64,000 bases of DNA, from positions 1 to 64,000 of the forward strand of contig JABYQR010000084.1 in NCBI GenBank assembly GCA_022592445.1. The letters are read 5' to 3'. The position numbers and the translations under genes are program-made. The notes below the pieces were generated by a model. It was not told the origin of the DNA, did no database searches, and saw nothing but the letters and a program-made list of their open reading frames with translations. Below, one piece after another: positions 45,054-56,450 of the stretch; within the stretch, counting starts at the first letter, position 1, and the number at the start of each line of letters is the position of its first letter. Origin of the DNA: Cytidiella melzeri. Its lineage: Eukaryota; Basidiomycota; Agaricomycetes; Polyporales; Irpicaceae.

Positions 45054-47257
45054 TATTCTTGAGCCCTTCGATGAGGCTTCCTTTGGATCGAGAATCATTC
45101 TCCAAGTCGCCAATTTCCTCTGGGTCTCAGCCACTGAGTCCCTTGCAGCTCCGTGGCTCAATTGGAAAGGGCAAGGGCTTCAATGCGTTCTTTGAGGAAG
45201 ATGCACCAACGGGGAACCAAGCCGACGCCTCTTGCTCTCTTGAGCCCGCTCCTGTCATTCGCCCAGGTGGCTTCTCGCAATTCTTCGCAGCTTCGGCGAA
45301 AAATCCGGCTATAGCTTCTCCTGCACCTCTTGAGCTGAGCAAGTCCAGAGGGGGTTTCTCGCAGTTCATGACACCAGCTAAGGTATTATTCTTTATACGT
45401 GGCTCTTGGTCAAATCACTGACCTTCTATCCTCTGCGCCTCTCAGGCAGCTAGCTTGACAAGTCCACGACAGGGTGCATCGCAGGATCTTGCACTGACCC
45501 TTGGACCGACTCTTCAGCCAGCGCTTGAAGTTGACGAGAAGCTGCTGAAGCAAGCAGACGATATCTTTGCGAAGGAGCAGGAGTACCTCGTCGGTGATAG
45601 TGTGTCATCTGGGCAGGCTAACGGCAAGCCAGAGCTCTTCGTCAATAAACACGGGTATGTCTGGCGGCGCCCGATTTCATCATCATAACCCGGTTTACTT
45701 ACCGCTCCTACCTGTAAGATTTTTCACGCAGACCAAACCTCCCTCTTCGCCTACATCGCCAGCATTCACCACTGCCGGATCGTCTGTAGCAAGACAGCCG
45801 TTGAGTACTATTGCTCTCAGCAGGATGACAGAGGACGAGGACGATGAGGACGATGAGGAAGAGAACCACAGACCGAGGCGGCTAAGAAGAATGAGCTCGA
45901 CGCCCGCGAAACGCGGAGGTTATCGCTCGAGTCCGTCGCCTAGTCCCGCCAAGCCCAGGAACGCATTCGATGTTCTGGGTCGCAAGCCAAGCCGCATAAA
46001 GGCGCCGCAGTTTGAGAAGAAGCGACTAGAGAAGAATGAGTTCATTCAGGGAGAGGCAGAGGAATCTGACGAGGATGCTACATTCGGATTTGGGTTGCCC
46101 AAGAGGAAAGATGAGGAGGAAGAGTTGGATGGTGAGGAGCAGGATCGTGTGGTGGAGGGGCTTGTGGACGATGCTGTCATGGATGATGATACGCTGAACG
46201 AGGAGAAAGTGTTGGAGAAGGTCCAAGAGCATCGTGCGTTGGACGATGCGGCGGAGGAGAAACTCGCGAGGGATGCCGCCGAGGGCAAACTAAGGACTAA
46301 GCGGAGGAACAACTTACTCGACTTTGACGATGACGAGAGTGATGAGGAGGACTGGGATGCTAAGCGCGCAAGGGAACGAATGGCGAAGAAGCGCAGGATT
46401 GAAGGGGATACTTTGGAGGAGATTGGCAAGTAGGATTTTCACGTCAATTCAGGATGTGGATCGCTGACCTTAGACCAAAGAGAGAAACCCCGAGACTCAA
46501 GCCTTCGCTGCGGCATATCGAATTGAGGATGACGAAAATGAGTTTGCTCACTTAGACCAGGAGGAAGCAACTCTAGTCGGTATCGGCGGTATCGGCGTTC
46601 ACAATGACGAGGAAGAGTACGATGCGAATGAGGAAAATGAGAAGCAGGAGGTTTTAAGTGCTGTTGCACTGCGCAAACAACTGCAGAGAGTCGCCCGCGG
46701 AGAAGAGGTATGTTCGGTGTTCGCTCTGCCCTCCCTCATAGATTGATCCTCGCATTGTAGATGGTTGCGACGATTGACATTGACGATGTCGACTGGGTGA
46801 ATGCCGACGACGAGGTGGAAGATGAAGTGCGTATCAAGGAAGTCACCACAGTCCATAGAAAGCCTCAAGCGACGCCAGGCTTCTCGAATGGTATGGACTG
46901 GGATCTTGTTCAGGTATGTCACTTACCTGTTGACCCAAATTGGCTTCATACTAACGTTCATTTTTGGTCCTACAGCAAACCCGACGCGGGGAGAATTCTG
47001 AGGACATTGCCCGACAACAGAAATGGGCCCGCAGCGAGGGAGGGACGAGGAACTTGGGCACTGGCCGAGCATCCGCTGTGACAGGCATGAACAAGTCGCT
47101 CAAGTCAGGTGGAGGGTCCATGATAAGCCGTCGCAAAGGCCCCGGCGAGTCTTCTGCTTCAACTTCATCTTCGTCTTCCCGTGGCCCGAAGAAGTTGGTG
47201 AAAGCTCCCAGTGCGTTGTCGGCTGTGTCTGGCAGACGCGCCCGGTTTGGCAACTAA
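42404..47257 (+). CDS. MRC1: MRC1/claspin-like replication checkpoint mediator
   Basis: Replisome-bound adaptor passing the S-phase checkpoint signal from Mec1/ATR to the effector kinase. Eight exons (42404-43198, 43251-43375, 43423-45382, 45446-45654, 45719-46429, 46485-46707, 46761-46913, 46976-47257) give 1,485 residues. The protein is long, acidic and low-complexity with many SQ/TQ and SP/TP sites. The MRC1-like domain is seen in exon 5 and after: ELFVNKHGFFTQTKP earlier, KKRLEKNEFIQGEAEESDED, FGFGLPKRKDEEEE, LLDFDDDESDEEDWDAKRA. A repeated GGFSQF motif occurs three times near 45265-45365. Twelve consecutive Asp codons lie at 45017-45052. The exon-6 acceptor (46484) was chosen by phase and is the least certain border. 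Start context is ACCATGG. Confidence 0.88.
45017..45052 (+). repeat. (GAC)12 coding microsatellite in MRC1
   Basis: Twelve perfect GAC triplets encoding Asp within the acidic region of the MRC1 protein; a likely site of length polymorphism. Confidence 0.95.
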
Positions 47258-47607
47258 GGAGGTCGAATCTTCAAGTCCCTGACGATGAATCAGACTATCC
47301 GCATTCTTTATCTTGTAGGTTGTTAACGAGCACATCATCTCGATTTGTGTGCTCTATTTCTTGTGTTATGTGCAAGTTCTAAGTAGTATGCATTTTTACT
47401 ATGGACTACCAGCTGGCCGTCGCATACCCCATGTAATCCGAGTCGTTTTGTACATTATGTGTGAATCTCATGTTTTCATTGTGAATGACCTTCATCGCAT
47501 CCTCGCTTGTCTCGGTGCTGTAAATATCTACTGCCGCGATATCAGACACTACGTAGGACGACGCCTCCCCGACTTTATATTTGACCACCACAATCATCGC
47601 TGCAACC
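47258..47607. other. spacer between MRC1 and NAA38
   Basis: 350 bases; MRC1 3'UTR and NAA38 promoter. CTTTATATTTG near 47572-47582 resembles a TATA element but lies very close to the start codon. No gene. Confidence 0.4.
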
Positions 47608-48090
47608 ATGCTCAACACATCCCAGACCCCCCTCTCTGTACAAATGACCGAATCTCTCGTGCTTTCAGATCCACCCTCTTCACTTAAATCATCCTCTGCC
47701 GACGCACACCCCACATCTCCGGCGTTGGACAAACTCAAGTCCCTCCTCCGTCAAACCATGCGCATATCAATCAAAGACGGCAGAATTTTTCTGGGCACCT
47801 TCGCGGGCACAGACAGGCTGCTCAACGTGTTGCTCATCAACACGGACGAGTTTCGATTGCCGTCGTCTCCCCCAGATGCGTCAGACAGTCGGAGGAACGC
47901 AACTTCGTACGATCCAAATCCCAATGGCCGTTTCGTCGGACTGGTGCTCATACCATGGAGGCTCGTCGTCAGGGCCGAGGTACACACGCCGTATACAGAG
48001 AGAGACGGAAATGTGGACCCTGACCCGGGCGTCGGGCTGAGGGGGATTGTAGATCGGTACGACGAAGCGGGCGCGGAGCTGTATACTTAG
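47608..48090 (+). CDS. NAA38: NatC auxiliary subunit NAA38 (Sm-like, LSMD1/Mak31)
   Basis: Sm-fold subunit of the NatC N-terminal acetyltransferase. Single exon, 160 residues from ATG 47608. The Sm1 region reads LLRQTMRISIKDGRIFLGTF followed by TDRLLNVLL, and the Sm2-like strand is FVGLVLIPWRLVVRAEV, matching LSMD1-type rather than spliceosomal Lsm proteins. An insert of about 25 residues (PSSPPDASDSRRN onwards) separates the two Sm motifs. N- and C-terminal tails are polar. Confidence 0.82.
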   Translation: MLNTSQTPLSVQMTESLVLSDPPSSLKSSSADAHPTSPALDKLKSLLRQTMRISIKDGRIFLGTFAGTDRLLNVLLINTDEFRLPSSPPDASDSRRNATSYDPNPNGRFVGLVLIPWRLVVRAEVHTPYTERDGNVDPDPGVGLRGIVDRYDEAGAELYT

Positions 48091-48439
48091 CGGTAAACGA
48101 GATTGAAGATGAGGAGCGATGAGCGATAGTCAAGCTGCTAGTGGAATCTTGGGTGAGTGAACATTACGTCGTGTGCGTAAAGATCCTCAAGCTTTCAGGT
48201 GGTGGTAGTGCATACTCTGAAAGTACTGCTTGAGCCTTGGATACAGACTCCTCGAGCCCCCTGAACTTGGCTTGGAGAGGCACGGCGTGAATCTGCTACT
48301 AGCTGAATGCACTGCAGATTGAAAGCAAGACATGAAATTCTCAGTTTTCCAAGTGCAAGTTTGAGAAGGCTTACTGTCGTAGACTCGCGGCGTATTAGCG
48401 AGGGCTTTTGAATACGACAGCCACCACTCAAACAATCAT
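48091..48439. other. spacer before the F-box relic
   Basis: About 350 bases. An ATG at 48120 with a GTGAGT donor after 34 bases could be a vestigial first exon of the downstream F-box relic; nothing firm. Confidence 0.35.
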
Positions 48440-49880
48440 TCGACCATCGCAGAGGTCCATGGGTTAGGAGAAATACTTGCGCTCTCAGTGGAACTCATTG
48501 CGGAGATCCTGAGCTACCTTGATCATCGTAATCTGCTAGAATGTCGTCGGGTGTGCTCAATTTATTCTAACCTTGTCAGTTAGCAAATCCTCACTTTCAA
48601 TACACTTTAGCTATCTAAAAAAGTCCTAGCCATCATCTCAGACACAACTTTGCTTCAGTACAAGATGGAGCTGGGATTGACGGGGAACAAAAATGGCCAT
48701 AGCTCGAATAGGAGTGTCACCCAGCGTTTGGAGGCACTGCGTCGCGAGCAGCGCGTTTGGGAGAAACCTAAGCCCACACTTGTCGAGACACTCAAGGTCC
48801 CCTCCAGAGGCTGGTGTGAGGCAAAGCGGCAGAAACATGTGTCGTTTGGTAGGCATTTGAGAGATGGTAGACGGCTGGAAATGTTCTAGAGTAACAGCCG
48901 CATCCCAAAGCTCAACGCACATCCTTCGACCTCGCATCTTACGGCTTTTCTAGTGCCGCCTACATGTTACACGTACCATTGCTGACAACTGGCGAATACC
49001 TCATGTTGATGTTGCACAGACCCGATTGCCTTGCGGTCGAGGCTATACTGGTCTGGCACTGGCCCACAGGCCTGCTAATTGCTGTGAGTCTCTGTCGACT
49101 ACCTCAGCGCAATAGCTCCAGTCAAACATTCTCACAAATACCTTCCAGTCCCTACATCTAGCACCCAGCGATGTGTGCAAACACCGAACGTCTGCTACTT
49201 GCAAAGAGACCTGATTTGCATGACGGATGGTTTGGTATCCTCGCTCGTATACACGACACACGAGGAAGGTACCTAGCCGCAATTGCTGGCAGGTTCGAGC
49301 TGCCAAAGCTGAGTATGGACCACAAGACATAGCTCAACGCGTACTTCTTTTTCAAAGAACACCCCCACGGCGTTCCGGACGGCAGTTTTGGCTTCAACTA
49401 CGATAGACCTCCACCCTTCGTCCGTGCTCGTGCAGTTCTACTGGATAGGCGGTTTTACGCTGTACACTCCCCTTGTCACCTTTCTTTCTCCAGAGGTACT
49501 AGATGCAGACCGCCGTATCCATCCGTTGGAGCTTCCGTGGAACTCCTGGGCTCTCGTGAAAGCCGTATGTTCAAAGAAAGAGCGGTGTCTGTCGTCTGCG
49601 GCTACCGAGCCATCTGCCCGGACTAGACCCTGACTTTTCTCCAGCGACGCTCCCCGATAATGCTGAAGCGGTGGACTTCGGACCGTATACACAACTTTCA
49701 GGAATGTTTGTGGACCCAGTGATTACGAGCTTGCCCTATTGCAAGACCTCGTTTTCACTGCCCGCGAACCCCCGCACCGTCGACGCTCGAGACCAGATGC
49801 ACATGGCTTTCGTCGATCCGAAGGTGAGCGTGTACCCTCGAAGCACCCAACAGAAAGTGAAATATTTGTTTTGTTAGCTT
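48440..49880 (+). pseudogene. decayed F-box gene of the basidiomycete type
   Basis: An F-box is clear at about 48460-48580 (LALSVELIAEILSYLDHRN, LLECRRVCSIYSNL). After a possible 36-nt intron it continues LLQYKMELGLTGN, then SVTQRLEALRREQRVWEKP, the order seen in full-length relatives. Further downstream, fragments in different frames still look coding: SAAYMLHVPLLTTGEYLM, VWHWPTG, RDLHDGWFGILARIHDTRG-like text, DLHPSSVLVQFYWIGGF and ELPWNSW, but they are broken by stops (TAG after LSMDHK near 49330; TAG in the segment near 49623) and frame changes. No intact gene can be joined, so I call it a relic. Individual frames beyond the F-box are less certain. Confidence 0.55.
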
Positions 49881-50743
49881 GTGCGCGCAACATGTGCTGA
49901 ATTCATTCTTATCCACTCGTCGGTGGAGATATTCTCACTGCTTGAAGAGGACAATACCCGTTCAGGTTTCAACTGCGGCCAGCCCAGCATCTGAGCTGTA
50001 GCAATGGCTGTGCGGCTGTACCTGGTCTTCATATGGATAATTGCTAGCTCTGGACGTGTTGGAGTATAGATCGACTAGAGTTGACATGTGTAGGACTCGA
50101 GAGGCAGACTGTACTGTTTCTACTGTAGATCTCAGCGTCAATATCGCAGTTTGCATGTCTCCCACCAACCTCACGGAGTAGTACGAAATACATCACAGTG
50201 GCATTCATGTTAGCTATCATATATCATGCCTATTCCCACCGCGAATGTCCATGACATACTAGATAGGCGAAGTCATGAGCTTGAGCGGCCATTGCAATTG
50301 GTATCATTATTGTGCGAAAACCACCCATCAGATCCTAGCGAAAGGTGGTGAATATTCGTACCTTCACAAAAAGATCGTTGAACAAATTCTATCAAGGGCA
50401 CCTCACGGCACGCATATGGGTAGAATGGATCGGAGCACTACACAGAACAGAAAACGAACGAGGTATTATTGAGTAGCTCCAAGGGTATGTGCAACGGTCC
50501 ACCGTTGAAATAGTTCTTTCAGTTGTACGAATAATCATCCCAAATAAACATCTCCAAGCATCAGCTCTCTAACGCACATCTCTCCACCCCCTTCCGTTTT
50601 CTTCAGCAATACTCTACCCAACATTATTCCCCAACAGCCTATACCCCAATGCCAAGAAAGCGTACACGTGATGATATGACCGTTTAGATCTAGTCTTTTC
50701 ATTCCCTTCTTGTTTTTGTATCCCAAAGCATCGCTTTCTCAAT
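49881..50743. other. intergenic region, nothing recognised
   Basis: About 860 bases of mixed composition holding only short meaningless ORFs; includes the 3' flank of the leftward small membrane protein gene. Confidence 0.4.
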
Positions 50744-51243
50744 TCAGTAGAACGAGTGCTTGTGGTGCGAGCGTCCGAACCGCCAGGCATTGCGAGGCGG
50801 CCGTGCGGGGGAAGCGTGAAAAACCACGGCAGACTGTCGCGCGTGAGAGGTATTGCTGCCCCGCCGCCTAGAGTTCGTTTGGTGGATCTGAGAGACGGCG
50901 GCAAATGCGAGAAGAAGCACATATCAGCGACTGCTTGTCGGATGATTAGACAGGAGACAGGAGCACACGCACCTTGTGCCGCAACATAATGAGCTTGGCC
51001 ATGCAGGCCGGTGGACCAGTCTCCCGTACGGGATTGCCTACGCGTTGGGGAACAGCGCGTCAGGAGTAGGGCACCCGGATGTAAGCAAGGGTGAAAACAC
51101 GTACGGGTGGACACGTAGGTGAGCCCTGCCTCGTGAGCGTCGAGGAGCTCGTCGCCTGCCATGGATGCCCACACGGACGGGAAGAGCAGGCAGAAGAGGA
51201 GGAGAGCGGCCAAGATGGAGAGCACAGACATGGCGAGCATCAT
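50744..51243 (-). CDS. small single-pass membrane protein, unknown function
   Basis: I do not recognise a family. Three exons (51243-51105, 51037-50973, 50887-50744) join in phase to 115 residues. Near the N-terminus is one strong hydrophobic helix (AMSVLSILAALLLFCLLF), followed by a polar segment ending GLTYVST. The C-terminal half is rich in Arg, His, Ser and Asn (HQTNSRRRGSNTSHARQ; RSHHKHSFY at the end). Both introns have good ends (GTACGT...GCGTAG; GTGCGT...CTCAG). A TATAAA box on the complementary strand at 51343-51348 sits 100 bases upstream of the start. The helix plus basic exit suggests a membrane anchor. An unspliced reading gives a longer, less sensible ORF. Confidence 0.5.
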
Positions 51244-51931
51244 GCACTGGGAGGGCGTGCGTGCCGCTCGACGTCGGTCGACACGACGAGCAGTGTGGGC
51301 TTGAGGACGAGAGCAGCGGGGAGAAAGAGGGGTTGGCAGGGGTTTATACAATACAGGATTCTGATGGCAACGCGAACTGGTCATCAAAATCAATCGAACT
51401 GATAAGGCGCCTACTGCGAACTAGAACATCTTGGGTGTTCCGTAGCCTCGACGCGCCGACATCAGCCAGCTCTTGCACTGCTTTACAAGTTACACGCAGC
51501 TGTTCAAGCTTGAAGTAGCTTGTTTATATATCAGTCATTACTGCAAGAGTGTCGCGCAACAGGCTGGTATCAAGACACGAACTCACAAACACACTTTAGA
51601 CTTGGTTCTTGCCGAATCTCGACGTTTCGGACTGTTGGAAATCTGATCCGCCTGCCGTCTCACATTTTCCCTCTCGGGAAATTTGTAAACCACAGCACTC
51701 ATGACCACTCGTAAGACTCGCCAGCCAGTCCGGACGCAAGCAGAACGCGCCAACCGAGAAAATCAAAGGAGGCCCGAGCTTGCGAGCTGGGGACGAGCCT
51801 GACCACTCGTGACAATATTAAAGGTCAGTATATAGTTATTTCAGTGATCGTCAAACATGCGGGTAAGCAACCAAAAGCCGTCTATAGTCGCACACTTTGT
51901 CCTGTCCCACTTCACTTCGCAGTCGTCACTT
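51244..51931. other. spacer between small membrane protein and glycosidase genes
   Basis: About 690 bases. Holds the small-gene promoter (TATAAA, complementary strand, 51343-51348) and the glycosidase 3' flank. No gene seen. Confidence 0.45.
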
Positions 51932-53425
51932 TTACTCCGGTAAAGTTCCCGCCAAATACATGTTGAAGTCCCGCCAAGCTGCATGCAGTATGAGCACGAA
52001 CGCCTGGCCTTCAGGACTGTGCTGTCCAGGCAAAGACGGAGTGTTGAACGTTTCTGGATCGACGGTGTTAAGTAACCAGCCATCCGCATCCACGCTTTGT
52101 TGGATGACCGTCAAGGCGCTGTTGGCGTGGGGAATAAGCGTCGTATTGCCTGTATAGATCGCCAATCGGTATGTCACGGCTGCGAGAAGCGCAGTGCAAG
52201 ACGAGTCGGGGAATGTTGTGGGGTCGTCGATCACATTGAGTAAGGTGCCGTTCGTTTGCTACTCAACATGACTTGTAAGTACGCGATAAACTTGGCAAGC
52301 CAGCCTCGCACTGACCTGGTGCTGCCACGACGCCACCAAAATTTCGTTTATCCAGGACGCGAGGTCTGCTTGCTGCTTGGTAAAGGCGGCTCCTTGATCG
52401 GCGTGGTGAAGAGTCTCAAGCACTCGAAGCATGCCGGCAGCGGCCCATGCGATCCCTACAGAAGACGGTCTTGTGAGTGACCCGAATGCAACTGCATATG
52501 CAGCACCACTAACCAGTTCCCCAGTGCCTAGCATCCTCCCCGTTCCCCAGGACGATATGCCGCCACAGCCCTGGCTCATCCCGCAGGTATTGTCTATACA
52601 GCCGACATTGGTCATATGCCTCTTGCAACCATTTCAACTCCGTCGAGCCGCCCGCAAGGGCGCCGTAGTACGCGATGAACGGCGGAGCCATGTAGACAAA
52701 GTCTGCCCACAGCTGAACCTGGTCGTTCCGGTGGGAGATAGCCCCATCGGACGTCCGTGGCGCCAAGGAGGTCAAGTACACGAGCTGTTGTCTGTCGTCT
52801 TGCGCAAACGACTGGTCTGCAAGATCTGATCGTGTCCAGTTGGCAATGAGTATCGCGACACCCAGGCCTAGGCAAACGATGTAAGAAAAAGCACAGAAGA
52901 AAAGCAATCAAACTCGTACTAGCAGGGTCTCCGACGGCGCCGTCGCCGTCAATCAAAGTCATCGTGCTAGCATTCTTTGTGGCGTGGATGCTGTAAATCA
53001 GCTGCGTCAACACTAATTGGGCCAACGTCAGAGAAAGGTTCGACATACTTGTACGCGATGTTGAGCATTGCAGTAGCATTGCCTACTTTGGGGGTCAACT
53101 TCGATGGCGGAGGAAACGCCGTCTGCTGTAACACCGAAATCGAAGGTGTGTGTAACTCTGTCAACGCCTGCGCAGCTGTCCCTAGTTCCCAGCTGCCAGG
53201 TGATGTACCAAAACCCTGCATGTCAGCCTCTTACGCGTTCCTGGTTGACAATCAGCCTACTCACCTATGGGTGGCGATCTGCAACAAGTTAGCCTCCACC
53301 TTTGCTAAGGTTTCGCCGCTAAACCCAACGGCAACCACAGGAACTGTAGTTCTGGGGGTGAAGGCGGCGGCAAGTACGGAGCCACAGCCGGCTAGCATCA
53401 AGCATGACTGCAAGGAATATAGCAT
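51932..53425 (-). CDS. secreted six-hairpin glycosidase (GH88/GH105-like)
   Basis: Putative extracellular hydrolase with an (alpha/alpha)6 barrel, a fold used by unsaturated rhamnogalacturonyl hydrolases. Six exons (53425-53265, 53192-53049, 52990-52920, 52867-52514, 52455-52316, 52258-51932) give 398 residues. A signal peptide is evident (LQSCLMLAGCGSVLAAAF). Family-like segments: SWELGTAAQALTELHTPS, LGVAILIANWTRSD, APRTSDGAISHRNDQVQLW, ADFVYMAPPFIAYYGAL, EAYDQCRLYRQYLRD, AWAAAGMLRVLETLH and NSPEGQAF-like HSPEGQAFVLILHAAWRD near the end. Substrate is not known. A TTTATAAA box at 53571-53578 lies about 146 bases upstream of the start. Family assignment is from motif memory. Confidence 0.78.
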
Positions 53426-54609
53426 TATGTCTGCACCAGGCCTAGACACAGTGATAGTCCGGACTGTACGCACAACCGTGTGCAAGGGACAGCGCTTGGG
53501 GGAGGCTGACTAGCCGACTGCTAGCTAGATTCAAAATGAACCACGGGGGGAAAGGCATGACGAGGGGTGGTTTATAAAGACCGCTTGGACTGTCAGCCAT
53601 CGCGCGAAGGAACATATGCCATGCGTGACTGGAATGGGATCAATATAAGCATTGTAAGAGGTTTTATCGGGGGTGAATATCAGCTGCGGGTTGGCGCATG
53701 CGCTGTCGAGTTGTACTGTTGCTGAACGTTAGTCCCGCTCAGGGCCCTCGGTCTCACGGTACTAGTTCTCATGAGGAGGACATCTAGGCGTGCATCAGAA
53801 CACGGGGCAATAACATTCGTACTGGGGACGAAGATTGTAATGGACGGAGTGAGGTGGGATATCGACAGTGATAGAAGGAGAGCTCATCTTGATTCCTCAG
53901 TTCCCCTTCGATGCCATTGCGTTCAGCGAACCAGTGGGAAAGAGTAAAGACAAGGAACTCGTCACGCTGAGCCTTAGCATGCTGTAGAATGCGACAAGCA
54001 CTGGCAGTCAGTACGTACAGGGGAGATAACAAGATGAATACATATGTACTCGTACCTCGACGCTCGTTGGCCTGTCCAGCTTTCGAAACTCAGCCTCCTT
54101 CGCAATTTCATACGGCCCTGTGCAGGCGAGAGACGATCCAGGCATTGCCGTTACAGTGTCGCTTCTGAACGTCTGGGGCATGTGGGTCCTGGAGCACGAG
54201 TGTCAGTCAGTCGAACAAGAATTGTTTTGGCGATATCAGCGAGAAGAAGGCAATGCTGCAGGTGACCGGAGGATGTTGAGGTCGTGGCTTGCGGATAATC
54301 ATGGGAATATTGGATGGCTGTACTGCTTGGTGAATGCAGAATACGAACTCGGTCTGAGAACCCGACAAGAGGGCACAGCGGTCGTGAGCGCCCATGATGT
54401 TGAGCACCTTTACATGTATGCAATGCTACTAGATATCCAAGTTGTGCACCAGAATAAAAACCTCCCAGCGATCTAACATTAGCTACGCAAGGTCATTAGT
54501 AACAGAGCAAGTCATGCTACACGCAGTGATGGTTATTGCACGACGCGCGTGCGGGACAAGATTACGCTCCAGTGGCTGAATACATACATTTGACCCTTCC
54601 TGTGGACTT
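53426..54609. other. intergenic region with one unexplained open frame
   Basis: About 1.2 kb. The left end holds the glycosidase promoter. A forward frame is open from 54030 to 54476 (149 codons) with coding-like text (GMWVLEHECQSVEQELFWRY, NHGNIGWLYCLVNAEYELG) but no ATG before the one at about 54179; I cannot assign it to a family or to neighbouring exons. It may be an orphan gene fragment. Confidence 0.3.
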
Positions 54610-56089
54610 TCATTCTACAAGGAGTGCCCCATACGTGTTACATACACACCACGTTCCTTCATGGTCCATGTATCGGAGAACAAGCATGTCCTGGACTTGC
54701 TGTGTGAAGATATGCTGGTGGCTCACAACAAATGTCACCAGGTCGTTATACGTCTCGAAATCAAGCGAGACGCCATGATAGCCGAGATGCGGGAACTTGT
54801 GTAGGATACTGACGTCCCAGTCAAACCACGTCCGGAAGTGCGACCATGCCCAGACTCGCGGCCGTCACGGAAGGCTGGGCACCAGAGCGGAAGATGATGT
54901 TGACAGAGCGTACGTGTGCGGGCTTCGACGCTGTGGGGAACTCGTAAGAGCACCAGTGGTTTCCGTCCACTTGAAACACCACTTCGGGTGTGCGGAGAGT
55001 TTCAGCAGTCCCCTGCGTAGGTCGCGACTGCAGAGACCATTGAACATGACACATTTCATCTGGGCGGAGCATCTGAGTTAGATCCCTCGTGTTAGAGACA
55101 AATAGCGAACTGCCAAAACCAAACTCACCTTGTACACAAGTAGAAATGCGCAGGGTATCCCTATCGACGTCCTCCCACAACCCTGACGAGCGAATAAACT
55201 GAAGCATGACACCTGAATCGAGCGGATGCAGCTCAATCCACATTGTCCTAGACCCCTGGGACAGAGTGGGCCAAGCAAGTGCAGTCCAAGCTAACGTCAC
55301 GATGTCTGTGCATTGACCTGTTATTCGCAAGTCCACCCGCTGGTTGATGACGCGGAACGCCAATGGCTCCGAGGCAGAGAGGTCATTCCCATCCACGTGC
55401 GCCCACGTAACCTCCTTGAACGTGAGTCCATAGTCGCAGCATGTGGTCACAGAAGCGTCATGGAGGAGGTTTCGTATGCCCATGCCGTCGGGAAAATGTA
55501 TGTTCTCCAGAACAAGGTCGCAACATTCGCGGGTACGTGCTGGGATGGCCCTTGGTAGCCCATGAGAAAGAGGACGGGTAACTGTACGCCCTCTCGAGGT
55601 CGGAATACTGGGGCCGATGACATGTAGGCGTACTTGAGCGCGCGGGAGACGAGTGCGAGCAAAAGCATAGACATTGTGAAACCAAGGACATTCTGCGAGC
55701 TTCTGTTCCACGGACAGCGCGCAAACGAGCGTTAACAGGGGAGCAAGTCTTGTACCGGTGACATGAGTTGTGACTGCTGTGAGTGTGGCTAGGTCGGCCG
55801 GCGAGCGCAAGATGAGCGATTTGTGGATCTGTGGTCGACATTGCTCAGCCCAGAAGAGGCAGACCAGCGAGCACGAAGACAACGTATCGCGGTGTCGATT
55901 GTCGCCATTGGCAGGACACTCGTTCTCAAAGTCGTGAACAACGTAGGCGACGATGGCTGCTAGGATCTCTGGGGGTAGTCTCTCCGCGGCTGGCGGTTGG
56001 CGGTCTTTCCGAGTTGGTTGTCGCACAAAAGAGCTGAGCTGCTTTGTCAAGCAGGACAGTCTCTGGATGCCATCAACAAACGACTCCAT
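54610..56089 (-). CDS. F-box-like protein, reading frame broken near the 3' end
   Basis: From ATG 56089 the frame encodes MESFVDGIQRLSCLTKQLSS, then the F-box-like ERLPPEILAAIVAYVVHDF, SLVCLFWAEQCRPQIHKSL, and a long C-terminal part (WIELHPLDSGVMLQFIRSSG; EVVFQVDGNHWCSYEF). This frame stops at 54821. The next frame, from about 54843 to a stop at 54610, reads AWSHFRTWFDWDVSILHKFP, then FETYNDLVTFVVSHQHIF and MLVLRYMDHEGTW, which looks like the natural continuation, so a frameshift or unseen intron is likely. Function is presumably SCF-type substrate recognition. The frame upstream of 56089 is also open to 56368 without an ATG at its end; ATG 56212 is an alternative. Confidence 0.55.
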
Positions 56090-56450
56090 ATCTAGGGCAT
56101 GGACCGTCAATGCGTAACTGACGCAGCGAACAAGCTGTGGAGGAGAACTCACTGAGCACGATTCCAAGGCATGGTTAACGCCGCTGCCGTCGCCAACGTC
56201 GCGTTGTTCCATTTTCCTTTTATGGTCCTGCCCGACACTAGTTTCTCCTACCCAGTGTGCGTCGTACCTAATGGTCGTCGCTCTTGAATCCAGTGCACTG
56301 TTCTTCCTGAATACAGTATGTGCGTGGTCGAGCGTCAGGCAGACACTGGCAGTGACATGGGAATCCACCGTGCGGTGTTGATGTCATTCCAGCTCAGTGT
56401 ATTCGAATATCGCGTTAGTGTCCCTCTAGCGCAAGTCCAAGCAGTGAACC

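Noticed and set aside
55085..55135. Intron-like GTGAGT...CTCAG (56 nt) inside the F-box-like gene
   Set aside because: Removing it shifts frame into an early stop, while the unspliced frame stays coding on both sides.
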